Of a stretch of 64,000 nucleotides of DNA, positions 9,248-18,908 are shown piece after piece. The DNA lies in the NCBI RefSeq assembly GCF_039536205.1, contig NZ_BAAAYL010000001.1:2294001-2358000 (forward strand). Reading direction: 5' to 3'. How positions within the stretch are numbered: position 1 is the stretch's first letter; each line of letters starts with the position of its first letter. A model generated the notes under the pieces. That model did not search any database. It was not told the origin of the DNA and worked only from the letters and a program-made list of their open reading frames with translations. Position numbers and translations under genes: made by a program. This stretch comes from Streptomyces sannanensis (GTDB lineage Bacteria > Actinomycetota > Actinomycetes > Streptomycetales > Streptomycetaceae).

Positions 9248-11341
9248 CTACTTCCCGTTGCGGATGTCGTACTTCTCGTACGCGTCGACGATACGGCCCA
9301 CGAGCTTGTGCCGTACGACATCGGTCGAGGTGAGCATCGAGAAGTGGACGTCGGGGACACCGTCCAGGATCTCCCGGACCACGCGCAGACCGCTCTTGGT
9401 GCCGCCGGGCAGGTCGATCTGGGTGATGTCACCGGTAACGACGATCTTCGAGTCGAAGCCGAGCCGCGTCAGGAACATCTTCATCTGCTCGGGATTCGTG
9501 TTCTGCGCCTCGTCCAGGATGATGAAAGCGTCGTTGAGCGTGTTGTGTGTCAGCAGGTAGTTCTCGGTGACGTAGAGCGAGTCCTCGGCCGCCACCTGGA
9601 TGCAGACGGCCTCCTCACGGCCCGCGGGTTCGATGCTGTCGATAAAGCGCATCGGGCGGCCACCGCCCCCGGCCGCATGGTACTTCTCGCGCTTACGGGC
9701 CAGGCGGAAGGGTTCGATGCCCTCCGGGAGGCGGATGTCGACCACGTGCGCGTCATGACGGTGGGCGACCTCGCAGCCATTCGCCTTGCCCGGCGTCCGG
9801 CCCTCGGCCGCACGGCGGCGGGTGTACGCAACACCACCCAGCGACTGGACCAGTGAGATCACGTCGTCCCGAAGCACGATCGATGTGGTCGTGTACTGGA
9901 TGCGGCAGGTGCGGTCGGCCTGGGTCACTGGTCCGCCGTCGGAATCCAGCAGTCCCTGGAGGACAGCCAGGCGGACCTCGGCGGAGTTGTAGAGGTAGTC
10001 GTCCGGGACGAACTTCGAGTGCGACCGCGTGCCGAGCAGATCCAGAGTGCGCAGCATCCCGGTGACCGGGTTCTCCAAGGTGACCACGTCACCCGGCGCC
10101 TTCACTCGGTTCAGGATGTAGTCCACCCGGTCCTTCCAGCGCACCTCGACGCCGGGCAGGGCCGCCTCCAGCGCGGAGGCCAGCTCCGGGTCCTCGGTGG
10201 CGAACGAAGGTGTCGTACTACCGGTCAGACAGCCATCACCGAGCAGCAGGCCCAGTGCGTACGGGTCCATAGGGACTTCTCGCTCCGGGAAGCAGACCGG
10301 GGCGGCGAGCAACGGCAGCTCGTACCGGCGGGCACGCGCGGCACGGAGGTTACCGATCATCTCCTTGGTTTCGAGGACCCGCCACGGCTTGTTGCGGCGC
10401 TTGTCCGAAGCGGTCCGGACCGTCCACAGGTGCTCCCCGCAGCACAGGGTCCAGGAGCCGTCCTGAGCGGTGACGCGGTAGATGTCCTTCTCGCCCTGCG
10501 GGTACACGCCGAGCACGGGCGTCGGCTCACCGTTCGACCCGATGACCAGGTCACCGACCTGCAGGTCACCGATGGGACGCCAGCCGTCCGGAGTCAGGAC
10601 GTTCGTGAAGACAGGCTGGGCCCTTCCACGCATGTATGCCAGCGGCGCGACCTCGATCGTGCCCGCCGCCATCAGGCGCGGGATCGAGTCGGGGTCGATC
10701 ATGTCGTGGAGCGCGTCGTAGAGCGGCCGCAGATACGGGTCGATCTTCTCGTAGAGTGTGCCCGGCAGGAAGCCGAGACGCTCACCCGCCTCGACAGCCG
10801 GCCGGGTCAGGATGATCCGGTTGACCTGCTTGGACTGCAGGGCCTGGACCGCCTTGGCCATGGCGAGGTACGTCTTTCCGGTACCGGCGGGGCCGATGCC
10901 GAAGACGATCGTGTGCTTGTCGATCGCGTCGACGTACCGCTTCTGGTTGAGGGTCTTGGGGCGGATGGTGCGGCCGCGGCTGGAGAGGATGTTCTGGGTG
11001 AGCACCTCGGAGGGCGTCTCGACCGCCGCTCCCCCGCTCTCCTCACGCAGCATGGCGATCGAACGTTCCACCGCATCCTCCGTCATCGGCTGTCCGGTGC
11101 GCAGCACCAGCATCATCTCGTCGAACACGCGCTGGATCAGTGCGACTTCCCCCGCGTCACCGACCGCGCTGATCTCGTTTCCCCGTACGTGAATGTCCGT
11201 CGCCGGGAACGCCTTCTCGATCACGCGCAACAGGGCGTCACCGGAACCCAGCACCATCACCATCGGGTGCTTCGCGGGGACGGTGAACTGTGCGCGTGCC
11301 TGCCCCGGCGCAAGGGCTTGGGCTGTGGGTGTCTGAGTCAT
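9248..11341 (-). CDS. phoH: PhoH-like ATPase precursor interrupted by an intein
   Basis: PhoH family P-loop ATPase, often encoded beside ybeY and thought to act in RNA metabolism. The precursor is 697 residues: N-extein 1-240 with the Walker A motif GPAGTGKT (150-157), intein 241-600, and C-extein 601-697 starting [16 protein letters not shown] (Walker B). Removing residues 241-600 restores the family signature YMRGR-TLNDAF and a 337-residue protein of normal size. ATG 11341 ([14 protein letters not shown]) begins the family homology. The reading frame stays open across the whole intein, so splicing is probably functional. ybeY follows after 13 bp. Confidence 0.95.
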   Translation of the reverse strand: MTQTPTAQALAPGQARAQFTVPAKHPMVMVLGSGDALLRVIEKAFPATDIHVRGNEISAVGDAGEVALIQRVFDEMMLVLRTGQPMTEDAVERSIAMLREESGGAAVETPSEVLTQNILSSRGRTIRPKTLNQKRYVDAIDKHTIVFGIGPAGTGKTYLAMAKAVQALQSKQVNRIILTRPAVEAGERLGFLPGTLYEKIDPYLRPLYDALHDMIDPDSIPRLMAAGTIEVAPLAYMRGRAQPVFTNVLTPDGWRPIGDLQVGDLVIGSNGEPTPVLGVYPQGEKDIYRVTAQDGSWTLCCGEHLWTVRTASDKRRNKPWRVLETKEMIGNLRAARARRYELPLLAAPVCFPEREVPMDPYALGLLLGDGCLTGSTTPSFATEDPELASALEAALPGVEVRWKDRVDYILNRVKAPGDVVTLENPVTGMLRTLDLLGTRSHSKFVPDDYLYNSAEVRLAVLQGLLDSDGGPVTQADRTCRIQYTTTSIVLRDDVISLVQSLGGVAYTRRRAAEGRTPGKANGCEVAHRHDAHVVDIRLPEGIEPFRLARKREKYHAAGGGGRPMRFIDSIEPAGREEAVCIQVAAEDSLYVTENYLLTHNTLNDAFIILDEAQNTNPEQMKMFLTRLGFDSKIVVTGDITQIDLPGGTKSGLRVVREILDGVPDVHFSMLTSTDVVRHKLVGRIVDAYEKYDIRNGK
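9542..10621 (-). mobile_element. Class 3 intein with LAGLIDADG homing endonuclease (PhoH intein)
   Basis: The intein is 360 residues, from Ala1 ([14 protein letters not shown], block A) to His359-Asn360, with Thr as the +1 extein residue. It lacks the usual Cys/Ser1. It has the class 3 triad instead: Trp66 two residues after block B His64 (GEHLW), Cys340 opening block F ([13 protein letters not shown]), and Thr358 before the terminal HN. Two endonuclease motifs, [10 protein letters not shown] (123-132) and [10 protein letters not shown] (221-230), with acidic residues intact, indicate a homing enzyme of the dodecapeptide type. Insertion is just before Walker B, a conserved ATPase site typical of inteins. 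Splicing and cleavage are inferred. Confidence 0.92.
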
Positions 11342-11454
11342 GGGCCGGCCCTCTGGCCTGCACATACCTCCTGTTGCAGGGTTCTCGCCGCTCGACAACC
11401 TCTGGAACACCAAGCCTACGACGGCACGACACGCGGGCAGACAGTATTTTCGCC

Positions 11455-12567
11455 CTACGCGGTACGCCGGAAGCCGATCGTCGGCAGGGCCCTCGGCAGT
11501 GGCCAGGGCCGGACGGCCTCCGGCAGCAGCCCCTCCAGGAAGGCGTACCGGCGCAGGGCCGCCGGGTCCTGCTCGTCGTACGACGCTACGTGCCGCCACC
11601 AGGCGCCGATCTCCGCCCAGCCGGGCGCCGACAGCGACCCGCCGAACTCCTGCACCGACAGCGCCGCCGTCAGCCCGGCGAAGGCCAGCCGGTCCGCGAG
11701 CGGCCAGCCGGCCAGCGTGCCGGTGACGAAACCCGCGACGAAGACATCGCCCGCACCCGTCGGATCCAGGGCTTCCACGGTGATGGCCGGCACCTCGGCG
11801 GTCTCGCCGGTCGAACCGTCCACGGCGTACGCGCCCTCGGCGCCCAGCGTGACCACGGCCAGCGGCACCCTCCCGGCCAGCGCGCGGGCGGCGGCACGCG
11901 GGCAGTCGGTGCGGGTGTAGCGCATCGCCTCCTCGGCGTTGGGCAGAAACGCCCGGCAGTGCTCCAGATCGGGCAGCTCCGCCAGGTCCCAGCAGCCGGA
12001 CTCGTCCCAGCCGACATCGGCGAAGACCATCGCGCCGCCCCGTGCGGCGGCCCCGACCCACTCCTCGCTGCGCCCCGGCGCCAGGGAGGCGATCGCCGCC
12101 CGTGAGCGCGGCGGAAAGTGCAGCGGGCGGTCGGCGGGCGGCGGCGCCTCATGACCGTGCGAGACCATCGTCCGCTCGCCCTCGTACGCCATGGAGACGG
12201 TGACCGGCGAATGCCAGCCGGAGACCGTACGGGACATCGACAGATCGATGCCCTCGCCCTGCTCCAGCGCGTCCCAGCAGTAGTCGCCGTAGAAGTCGTC
12301 GCCGAAGGCCGCCGCGAGCAAGGTACGCAGGCCCAGGCGGGCCAGCGCGGTCGCCATGTTGGCGACCCCGCCGGGACTCTGTCCCATGCCCCGGGCCCAT
12401 GACTCGGTGCCGCGCACCGGGGCGCTGTCCAGTCCGGTGAAGATGATGTCGAGGAAGACGGTGCCGGTCAGGAAGACATCGCAGTCGGGTCCGCCCGGGG
12501 CCCGCAGGCCGCGCAACGGGTCCACATCCGAGGAGAATCCCGGCTGTCTCGCGCTGTGTACGGTCAC
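11455..12567 (-). CDS. PfkB family carbohydrate kinase
   Basis: A 370-residue ribokinase/PfkB-family sugar kinase. The N-terminal GG-containing motif is near SPGGVANMATALARLG, the VTLGAEGAYAV strand precedes the nucleotide site, and PfkB signature 2 is DPTGAGDVFVAGFV, with Asp of GAGD as catalytic base. The substrate cannot be assigned; adenosine-, fructose- or ribose-type sugars are all possible. GTG 12567 sits eight bases behind a strong ACGGGGAG ribosome-binding site. It lies upstream of phoH on the same strand with a gap of 113 bp and diverges little from neighbours in composition. Confidence 0.88.
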   Translation of the reverse strand: MTVHSARQPGFSSDVDPLRGLRAPGGPDCDVFLTGTVFLDIIFTGLDSAPVRGTESWARGMGQSPGGVANMATALARLGLRTLLAAAFGDDFYGDYCWDALEQGEGIDLSMSRTVSGWHSPVTVSMAYEGERTMVSHGHEAPPPADRPLHFPPRSRAAIASLAPGRSEEWVGAAARGGAMVFADVGWDESGCWDLAELPDLEHCRAFLPNAEEAMRYTRTDCPRAAARALAGRVPLAVVTLGAEGAYAVDGSTGETAEVPAITVEALDPTGAGDVFVAGFVTGTLAGWPLADRLAFAGLTAALSVQEFGGSLSAPGWAEIGAWWRHVASYDEQDPAALRRYAFLEGLLPEAVRPWPLPRALPTIGFRRTA

Positions 12568-12646
12568 GTGCGCTCCCCGTTGCCGATGCGGAAAGTCACC
12601 ACCTATACCCGCGGGCGATATGCGACAAACCCATGATGGCGCGCGC

Positions 12647-13555
12647 TCAAAGATGCCGCTTGGGCATGGGGACACGGATCAGGTCGGCGGCGACGGTCAG
12701 TTCACCGCCGAAGCCCGCCGCACGCGCCTGCTGCTCGAACACCGCCGGGTCGTGGTAGCGCTGCGAGAAATGCGTCAGCACCAGATGCCGTACGCCCGCC
12801 TCGACGGCCACCCGGCCCGCCTGGCCCGCGGTCAGATGACCGTGTTCGACGGCCAGCCGGGCATCCTCGTCGAGGAAGGTCGACTCGATGACCAGCATGT
12901 CGCAGCCCTCGGCGAGTGCGTACGCCCCGTCACACAGCCGGGTGTCCATGACGAACGCGAAGCGCTGGCCCCGCCGCACCTCGCTCACCTCGTCCAGAGT
13001 GACACCGTTCAGTGCCCCCTCGCGCTGGAGCCGGCCCACGTCCGCTCCCCTGATGCCGTGCGCCGCGAGCTTCTCGCGCAGCATGCGGCGCCCGTCCGGC
13101 TCGATCAACCGATAGCCGTACGACTCGACGGGGTGGGAGAGCCTGCGGGCCTCCAGAACGTACGCGTCCGTGCGCGCCAGCACCCCGTCCTCGGCCACCG
13201 GCCGCTCCGCCAGCTCGACGGTCTCGCGGTAGGCCGTCGCATACCGCAGCCGGTCGAAGAAGCGCTGCCCGCTCTCCGGATAGTGCGCCGTGACCGGGTG
13301 CGGGACCTGGTCGAGGTTGATCCGCTGGACCACCCCCGCCAGCCCCAGCGAATGGTCGCCGTGGAAGTGGGTGACACAGATCCGGTCGATGTCGTGCGCG
13401 GCGACCCCGGCCCGCAGCATCTGCCGCTGGGTTCCCTCACCGGGGTCGAAGAGGATGCCCTCGCCGTCCCAGCGCAGCAGATAGCCGTTGTGATTGCGGT
13501 GCCGGGTGGGGACCTGGCTGGCGGTGCCGAGCACCACGAACTCGCGTGCGGACAA
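12647..13555 (-). CDS. rnz: Ribonuclease Z
   Basis: tRNase Z removes the 3' trailer of tRNA precursors. The 302-residue metallo-beta-lactamase fold protein has the zinc motif [13 protein letters not shown] near residue 65, [10 protein letters not shown] and [10 protein letters not shown] in the middle, and [11 protein letters not shown] near the end, all family landmarks. Homology starts at [23 protein letters not shown], so the TTG at 13555 is taken as the start, five bases after the HIT gene stop. In-frame codons further upstream would run through the HIT gene. A role in maturing CCA-less tRNAs is expected, including the two tRNA-Ala genes here that lack encoded CCA. Confidence 0.93.
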   Translation of the reverse strand: MSAREFVVLGTASQVPTRHRNHNGYLLRWDGEGILFDPGEGTQRQMLRAGVAAHDIDRICVTHFHGDHSLGLAGVVQRINLDQVPHPVTAHYPESGQRFFDRLRYATAYRETVELAERPVAEDGVLARTDAYVLEARRLSHPVESYGYRLIEPDGRRMLREKLAAHGIRGADVGRLQREGALNGVTLDEVSEVRRGQRFAFVMDTRLCDGAYALAEGCDMLVIESTFLDEDARLAVEHGHLTAGQAGRVAVEAGVRHLVLTHFSQRYHDPAVFEQQARAAGFGGELTVAADLIRVPMPKRHL

Positions 13556-13560
13556 GAGTC

Positions 13561-13920
13561 TTATCCCGGCGGCCAGTTGAGCCCGCGGCCGCCCAGGACA
13601 TGGGCGTGCGCGTGCCACACGGTCTGCCCGGCACCGGACCCGGTGTTGAAGACGATCCGGTAACCGGTCTCGTCGACCTTGTCCTCGGCCGCCACCTTGC
13701 CCGCCTCGGTCAGCACATCGGCGGTGATCTGCGGATCCGCGGCGGCGAGCGACGCGACATCCGGATAGTGCGCCTTCGGGACCACCAGCACATGCGTCGG
13801 GGCCTGGGGGTTGATGTCACGGAAGGCGACCGTGGTCTCGGTCTCCCGGACGACGGTCGCCGGAACCTCCCCTGAGACGATCTTGCAGAACAGGCAGTCC
13901 GCCTGGGGTTCTCCCGCCAT
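13561..13920 (-). CDS. HIT family nucleotide-binding protein
   Basis: A 119-residue histidine-triad protein of the Hint branch: [16 protein letters not shown] at the N-terminus (zinc-type CxxC), [20 protein letters not shown] in the middle, and the triad [10 protein letters not shown] at the C-terminus. Hint proteins hydrolyse purine nucleotide phosphoramidates such as AMP-lysine. ATG 13920 ([14 protein letters not shown]) fits the family start; an upstream in-frame codon (13962) would add an unrelated extension. It is followed after five bases by rnz. Confidence 0.93.
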   Translation of the reverse strand: MAGEPQADCLFCKIVSGEVPATVVRETETTVAFRDINPQAPTHVLVVPKAHYPDVASLAAADPQITADVLTEAGKVAAEDKVDETGYRIVFNTGSGAGQTVWHAHAHVLGGRGLNWPPG

Positions 13921-14007
13921 GGACGGGGCCTCCTCGACTCGCACGATCAGTTCACCCCGCATGCTATCGGCCGCGGCACACCGGCCGGCCCGACGGTGGG
14001 TGTGACC

Positions 14008-14517
14008 TCACTTGCCGTGGAAGGTCTCCGTCACCGTGACGGTCACCGTGACCGTGGGCCGGCCGGGGCCGGCCGGCGGCGGCGTGGGTCCCGTCGTCGG
14101 CGTGACCGGCGGAGCCGAGCAGTCGCCGAGCACACGCGCCTGGAAGACGGTCCGGCCGTCGACCTTCGCGACCAGGTCACCGCGTACGCACCGCCCCGCC
14201 CGCTCCTCCGTCACCTCGCCGGTGAGCGTGATGTCCTTGCCGCCGCCCGTCTTCCCCCGGCAGTCGACGCTCACCCGACGCGCCCCGCTCGGCGTCGGGC
14301 TCGTACCACCGCTCCCACCGCCGTTCTCGGTGCTCGCCGTGCAGCTGAGCCAGCGCACATCGACGCCGGCCCGCTCCAGCGCGCGCGTCCCCATCTGATC
14401 CGTGGTGACCGCCACGGCGGCCGTGTTCAGTCCGCCGACGGGTTCGCAGGCGGCCACACCCACAACGGCCGCCGCCGCGATGCCGAGCGCTGCGAGAGTA
14501 CGCCTCGATGCCCCCAT
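14008..14517 (-). CDS. Putative lipoprotein with Thr-Val repeat tail
   Basis: A 169-residue exported protein. Residues 1-24 form a lipoprotein signal ending in the lipobox VAAC. The mature part contains three further cysteines in pairs suited to disulphides, a Gly/Ser-rich patch (ENGGGSGGTSPTP), then a DUF4333-like segment (GEVTEERAGRCVRGDLVAKVDGRTVFQARVLGDC). It ends in a Pro/Thr linker and an alternating TVTVTVTVT strand encoded by a tandem gtgacggtcacc-type repeat. The function is unknown; cell-surface location is inferred from the signal. It is separated by 57 bp from rsmE. Confidence 0.72.
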   Translation of the reverse strand: MGASRRTLAALGIAAAAVVGVAACEPVGGLNTAAVAVTTDQMGTRALERAGVDVRWLSCTASTENGGGSGGTSPTPSGARRVSVDCRGKTGGGKDITLTGEVTEERAGRCVRGDLVAKVDGRTVFQARVLGDCSAPPVTPTTGPTPPPAGPGRPTVTVTVTVTETFHGK

Positions 14518-14574
14518 GAGGAGCAGACTGCCACCGACTCCACCCCGCGCGACAGACCACGTGCGGCCAGTCGG

Positions 14575-15315
14575 CTACGACCAGCGTTCGGTCCGCGCCA
14601 GCAGCACGGCCGCGGCCACCGTCCCGGCCGTCGACGTGCGCAGCACACTCGGACCCAGCAGGTACGGCTTCGCGCCCGCCTCCTCGAAGACTGCCAACTC
14701 CTCCGGCGCCACGCCCCCTTCGGGTCCGACGACCAGCACGACGTCCCCCTTCTCCGGCAGCGTCACGGCTGCCAGCGGCTCGTCACCGCCCTCGTGCAGC
14801 ACCCCGGCGAACGCCGCCGCCGCCAGCAACTGCGCGACCTGCTTGGTCGTCATCAGCCCGGCGACCTCGGGGAACCGCATCCGGCGCGACTGCTTGCCGG
14901 CCTCCCGGGCCGTGGTGCGCCACTTGGCCAGGGACTTGGCGCCCCGGTCGCCCTTCCACTGCGTGATGCAGCGGGACGCCTGCCACGGCACGATCACGTC
15001 GACGCCCGTCTCCGTCATCGTCTCCACGGCCACCTCGCCGCGGTCGCCCTTGGGCAGGGCCTGCACGACGACGATCCGGGGCGCGGGCTCCGGCTCATGA
15101 CTCACCGAGTCCATCTGGACGATCAGCCGGTCCTTGCCCTCGGTGTCCAGGACCACACAGTCCGCCCAGGTACCGGCGCCGTCCGTGAGGATCACGTCCT
15201 CGCCGGGGCGCAGCCGCTTCACGGAGACCGCGTGCCGCCCCTCCGCCCCTTCCAGGACGTACCGTCCTCCCGGGCCGGGATTGAAGTGGTCCACGACGAA
15301 GACCGGCGCGGTCAT
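14575..15315 (-). CDS. rsmE: 16S rRNA (uracil1498-N3)-methyltransferase
   Basis: RsmE methylates N3 of U1498 in 16S rRNA using S-adenosylmethionine. The 246-residue SPOUT protein has an N-terminal PUA-like part (GRHAVSVKRLRPGEDVILTDGAG), then QALPKGDRGEVAVETMTETGVDVIVPW. The knotted SAM site is LVVGPEGGVAPEELAVFEEAGAKPYLLGPSVLRTSTA. ATG 15315 overlaps the stop of the upstream nitronate monooxygenase gene by four bases, showing translational coupling. Confidence 0.95.
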   Translation of the reverse strand: MTAPVFVVDHFNPGPGGRYVLEGAEGRHAVSVKRLRPGEDVILTDGAGTWADCVVLDTEGKDRLIVQMDSVSHEPEPAPRIVVVQALPKGDRGEVAVETMTETGVDVIVPWQASRCITQWKGDRGAKSLAKWRTTAREAGKQSRRMRFPEVAGLMTTKQVAQLLAAAAFAGVLHEGGDEPLAAVTLPEKGDVVLVVGPEGGVAPEELAVFEEAGAKPYLLGPSVLRTSTAGTVAAAVLLARTERWS

Positions 15316-16388
15316 GACGTACTCCTCTGTGACAGCGCCGCCGGCGCGGCGTCCAATTCTGCGGCCAGTACTTCTACCAGCTGCCCGGCGGGCAGCTCGC
15401 GCGCCAGCCGATGGCCCTGCCCCGCCCACAGCGCCATGCCCTGCGCGTCACCCGCCTGCGCGGCGGCCTTGCGCACCCCCGCCGTGAGGTGGTGCACCTG
15501 GGGGTACGCGGCGGGGGCGTACGGGCCGTGCTCACGCATGAAGCGGTTCACCAGGCCGCGCGCCGGGCGCCCCGAGAAGGCCCGGGTGAGCTCGGTCCGC
15601 GCGAACACCGGGTCCGTCATCGCCTGCTTGTGCAGCGGGTGCGCCCCCGACTCGGGGCACACCAGGAACGCCGTACCGAACTGCGCCGCGTCCGCGCCCG
15701 CCGCCGTCACCGCGGCGATCTGGGCACCGCGCATCAGACCGCCCGTCGCCACGATCGGCAGCCGCACGGCCTCCCGGACCTGGGTGACCAGGGACAGCAG
15801 CCCCATACCCGCGCCGTCGGCCTCGGGGTCGTCCAGATGCGTGCCCTGGTGGCCTCCGGCCTCGATGCCCTGCACACAGACGGCGTCCGCCCCGGCCCGC
15901 TCGGCGGCCCGGGCCTCCGCCACTGTGGTCACGGTGACGATCGTGTACGTACCGACGCGGGTGAAGGAATCGAGCACCTCCCTGGCCGGACAGCCGAAGG
16001 TGAACGACACCACGGGGACGGGGTCGTCCCGCAGTATCGCCAGCTTGGCCTCGTAACCGTCGTCGGTGCCCGCGTCCGCGTCACCGAGCGGGGTGGCGTA
16101 CCAGGTGGCCTCGCCCGCGAGCTGCTGACGGTAGACCTCGACCGCGGCAGGGTCGGCGGACCGGTGCTGCGGCATGAACAGATTGACGCCGAACGGCTGG
16201 GAGGTGAGCGCGCGGACCTGCTTGATCTCCTGGTATATGCCGTCCGCGGTCTTGTACCCGGCCGCGAGGAACCCGAGCCCACCGGCCTCGGACACGGCCG
16301 CGGCCAGCCTCGGGCAGGAGGCGCCGCCGGCCATGGGTGCCTGCACGATGGGGTGACGGCAGAACTGACCGATGAGTACGGAGGACAT
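15312..16388 (-). CDS. Nitronate monooxygenase (2-nitropropane dioxygenase family)
   Basis: An FMN-dependent enzyme of 358 residues that oxidises alkyl nitronates; physiologically this may be detoxification. Visible landmarks are the start HPIVQAPMAGGASCPRLAAAVSEAGGLGFLA, the TIM-barrel phosphate-binding strands with QGIEAGGHQGTH carrying the family histidine, and LPIVATGGLMRGAQIAAVTAAGADAAQFGTAFLVCPESG. The ATG start gives the canonical N-terminus. It overlaps rsmE by four bases. An alternative label would be enoyl-ACP reductase II-like, but the GGHQGTH segment favours the nitronate branch. Confidence 0.9.
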   Translation of the reverse strand: MSSVLIGQFCRHPIVQAPMAGGASCPRLAAAVSEAGGLGFLAAGYKTADGIYQEIKQVRALTSQPFGVNLFMPQHRSADPAAVEVYRQQLAGEATWYATPLGDADAGTDDGYEAKLAILRDDPVPVVSFTFGCPAREVLDSFTRVGTYTIVTVTTVAEARAAERAGADAVCVQGIEAGGHQGTHLDDPEADGAGMGLLSLVTQVREAVRLPIVATGGLMRGAQIAAVTAAGADAAQFGTAFLVCPESGAHPLHKQAMTDPVFARTELTRAFSGRPARGLVNRFMREHGPYAPAAYPQVHHLTAGVRKAAAQAGDAQGMALWAGQGHRLARELPAGQLVEVLAAELDAAPAALSQRSTS

Positions 16389-16470
16389 GCCCGCATCGTC
16401 CCACGCGGAGGCTCCTGATCACCGCCCACGGTGGGGGGTGGGTGTCCCTGTCCGCCCTCAGGCGCCGGCT

Positions 16471-16488
16471 GCGTGGGACGTCCCACGC
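16471..16488. repeat. Perfect 18-bp palindrome
   Basis: GCGTGGGAC is followed directly by its reverse complement GTCCCACGC, 83 bp upstream of the nitronate monooxygenase start on its 5' side. Perfect symmetry without a loop suits a dimeric repressor site better than an RNA hairpin. No regulator gene is adjacent, so an operator role is only a possibility. Confidence 0.35.
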
Positions 16489-16500
16489 CGGGCTGGCCGT

Positions 16501-16550
16501 GTGTCCGTCCTCAAACTCCCCCAGCGGCAGCTGGGGGAGTTTGAGGACAC
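16501..16550. terminator. Strong stem-loop 3' of dnaJ
   Basis: The left arm (16501-16525) contains cctcaaactcccccagc and the right arm (16530-16550) gctgggggagtttgagga, with a four-base loop. It lies about 55 bp beyond the dnaJ stop and has no U-tract, as is common for Streptomyces. The arms also belong to a dispersed palindrome family in this window. Confidence 0.7.
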
Positions 16551-16605
16551 CGCCCGGGGCTCGGGGGCCTGCCCCGGGGAAAACCCAGCCCGCGCAGCAA
16601 ACGAC

Positions 16606-17745
16606 TCAGCGGCCGTTGAACGCGTCCTTCAGACGGGAGAACAGCCCCTGCTGGCCCGGCTGGAACTGCCCCAAGGGGCGTTCCTCGCCGCGCAGCTGCG
16701 CCAGCTGGCGCAGCAGATCCTCCTGCTGCGGGTCGAGCTTCGTCGGCGTCTGCACCTCGACGTGCACGATCAGATCGCCCCGGCCACCGCCCCGCAGGTG
16801 GGTGACACCGCGTCCGTGCAGCGGGATCGACTGGCCCGACTGCGTACCGGGACGGATGTCGACGTCCTCGACGCCGTCCAGGGTTTCGAGGGGGACCTTC
16901 GTGCCGAGCGCGGCCGCCGTCATCGGGATCGTCACCGTGCAGTGCAGATCGTCGCCGCGCCGCTGGAAGACCTGGTGGGGCAGCTCGTGGATCTCGACGT
17001 ACAGGTCGCCGGCCGGGCCGCCGCCGGGGCCGACCTCGCCCTCGCCGGCGAGCTGGATACGGGTGCCGTTGTCGACACCGGCGGGGATCTTGACCGTGAG
17101 GGTGCGGCGGGAGCGGACCCGGCCGTCACCGGCGCACTCCGGGCACGGGGTCGGGACCACGGTGCCGAAGCCCTGGCACTGCGGGCACGGACGCGAGGTC
17201 ATGACCTGGCCCAGGAAGGACCGGGTGACCTGGGAGACCTCTCCGCGGCCGCGGCACATGTCACAGGTCTGCGCGGACGTGCCGGGCGCGGCGCCCTCGC
17301 CGGAGCAAGTCGTGCAGACGACGGCCGTGTCGACCTGGATGTCCTTGGTCGTGCCGAAGGCGGCCTCGTTGAGGTCGATCTCCAGCCGGATCATCGCGTC
17401 CTGGCCGCGCCGCGTACGCGAGCGCGGTCCGCGCTGGGACGCCGTACCGAAGAAGGCGTCCATGATGTCGGAGAAGTTTCCGAAGCCGCCGGCCCCGAAG
17501 CCCGCGCCCGCGCCGGCGCCGCCGGTCGCGGACAGCGGGTCGCCGCCGAGGTCGTAGACCTGCTTCTTCTGCGGGTCCGACAGCACCTCGTACGCGGCGT
17601 TGATCTCCTTGAAGCGCTCCTGCGTCTTCGGGTCCGGATTCACATCCGGATGCAGCTCGCGCGCGAGCCGGCGGAACGCCTTCTTGATCTCGTCCTGCGA
17701 TGCGTCGCGGCGTACGCCCAGTACGGCGTAGTAGTCCGTGGCCAC
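16606..17745 (-). CDS. dnaJ: Chaperone protein DnaJ (DnaJ2)
   Basis: Hsp40 co-chaperone stimulating DnaK ATPase. The 379-residue type I protein has a J domain (residues 1-70, HPDVNPDP at about 34) and a Gly-rich linker ([17 protein letters not shown]). The zinc-finger region has four CxxCxGxG-type repeats ([32 protein letters not shown]), followed by a C-terminal substrate-binding domain. The GTG start directly abuts the hrcA TAA stop with no gap, the arrangement of the second dnaJ copy of Streptomyces. It is expected to be co-transcribed with hrcA under CIRCE control. Confidence 0.96.
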   Translation of the reverse strand: MATDYYAVLGVRRDASQDEIKKAFRRLARELHPDVNPDPKTQERFKEINAAYEVLSDPQKKQVYDLGGDPLSATGGAGAGAGFGAGGFGNFSDIMDAFFGTASQRGPRSRTRRGQDAMIRLEIDLNEAAFGTTKDIQVDTAVVCTTCSGEGAAPGTSAQTCDMCRGRGEVSQVTRSFLGQVMTSRPCPQCQGFGTVVPTPCPECAGDGRVRSRRTLTVKIPAGVDNGTRIQLAGEGEVGPGGGPAGDLYVEIHELPHQVFQRRGDDLHCTVTIPMTAAALGTKVPLETLDGVEDVDIRPGTQSGQSIPLHGRGVTHLRGGGRGDLIVHVEVQTPTKLDPQQEDLLRQLAQLRGEERPLGQFQPGQQGLFSRLKDAFNGR

Positions 17746-18765
17746 TTACGACTCCGCCAGGATCTGTCCGACGTAACGTGCCACTGCGCGTACCGCTCCC
17801 ATCGTTCCGGGGTAATCCATGCGGGTCGGTCCGACCACGCCGAGTTTGGCGACGGCTTCGCCGCCCGAACCGTAGCCGACCGAGACGACGGACGTGGAGT
17901 TGAGCCCCTCGTGGGCGATGTTCTCGTGTCCGATACGTACGGTCATGCCCGCGTCCGTGGCCTCGCCGAGCAGCTTGAGGAGCACGACCTGCTCCTCGAG
18001 CGCCTCCAGCACGGGCCGAATGGTCAGCGGGAAGTCGTGTGCGAAGCGGGTGAGATTGGCGGTGCCGCCGATCATCAGCCGCTCCTCGGTCTCCTCGACC
18101 AGGGTTTCGAGCAGGGTGGAGAGCACCGTGGAGACCGTGCCCCGGTCGTCCGGCTCGAAGGACTCCGGGAGGTCCTGCACCAGCGGCGGAACGTCCGTGA
18201 AACGGCGCCCCACGACACGGCTGTTGAGCCGGGCCCGCAGATCGGCCAGCGAGGTCTCGCCGAACGGCGCCGGGCAGTCGACCATGCGCTGCTCGACCCG
18301 CCCGGTGTCCGTGATCAGTACGAGCATCAGCCGGGCCGGGGCGAGGGACAGCAGTTCCACGTGCCGCACCGTCGAGCGGGTCAGCGACGGGTACTGCACG
18401 ACGGCGACCTGACGGGTCAGCTGCGCCAGCAGCCGGACCGTACGGGCCACGACGTCGTCCAGGTCCACGGCCCCTTCCAGGAAGTTCTGGATCGCGCGCC
18501 GCTCGGGCGACGACAACGGCTTGACGCCCGCGAGCTTGTCGACGAAGAGGCGGTAGCCCCTGTCGGTCGGAATGCGTCCCGCGCTGGTGTGCGGCTGTGC
18601 GATGTAGCCCTCGTCCTCAAGGACCGCCATGTCGTTACGGACCGTGGCCGGTGACACACCCAGAGCGTGCCGCTCGGTGAGAGCCTTGGAACCGACCGGC
18701 TCCTCGGTGCCGACGTAGTCCTGGACGATGGCGCGCAGCACTTCGAGTCTGCGTTCGCTGAGCAT
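17746..18765 (-). CDS. hrcA: Heat-inducible transcriptional repressor HrcA
   Basis: HrcA represses chaperone operons by binding CIRCE elements. The 339-residue protein has an N-terminal winged helix ([17 protein letters not shown] ... [31 protein letters not shown]), a GAF-like middle, and the C-terminal dimerisation part ([20 protein letters not shown]). ATG 18765 (MLSERRLEV) fits the family; an in-frame codon at 18819 would extend it over the CIRCE operator. A perfect CIRCE lies 39 bp upstream of the start, indicating autoregulation. Confidence 0.96.
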   Translation of the reverse strand: MLSERRLEVLRAIVQDYVGTEEPVGSKALTERHALGVSPATVRNDMAVLEDEGYIAQPHTSAGRIPTDRGYRLFVDKLAGVKPLSSPERRAIQNFLEGAVDLDDVVARTVRLLAQLTRQVAVVQYPSLTRSTVRHVELLSLAPARLMLVLITDTGRVEQRMVDCPAPFGETSLADLRARLNSRVVGRRFTDVPPLVQDLPESFEPDDRGTVSTVLSTLLETLVEETEERLMIGGTANLTRFAHDFPLTIRPVLEALEEQVVLLKLLGEATDAGMTVRIGHENIAHEGLNSTSVVSVGYGSGGEAVAKLGVVGPTRMDYPGTMGAVRAVARYVGQILAES

Positions 18766-18803
18766 CGCGCACACCTCCAGCTCGGTCTCTCCTGGGCAAC
18801 CGC

Positions 18804-18830
18804 TTGGCACTCTGCTCATCCGAGTGCCAG
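18804..18830. promoter_or_regulatory. CIRCE operator
   Basis: TTGGCACTC, nine bases, then GAGTGCCAG: both 9-bp half-sites are exactly complementary apart from the outermost base, matching the CIRCE consensus TTAGCACTC-N9-GAGTGCTAA. It lies just upstream of hrcA. HrcA binding here would repress hrcA-dnaJ until heat shock. Confidence 0.93.
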
Positions 18831-18908
18831 CCTCCGCCAGTGTACGGCCGTGGGGTACACCCGTAGCAAGGGGCGACGGTGCTGGTCGCTGCCGATAGCG
18901 TCACGTTC

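Noticed and set aside
9248..12061. 937-residue version of PhoH
   Set aside because: The first 240 residues are an out-of-frame reading of the PfkB kinase gene; PhoH homology begins at ATG 11341.
14012..14060. Tandem gtgacggtcaccgtgac repeats as a regulatory array
   Set aside because: They encode the Thr-Val tail of the lipoprotein in frame, so a coding explanation is enough.
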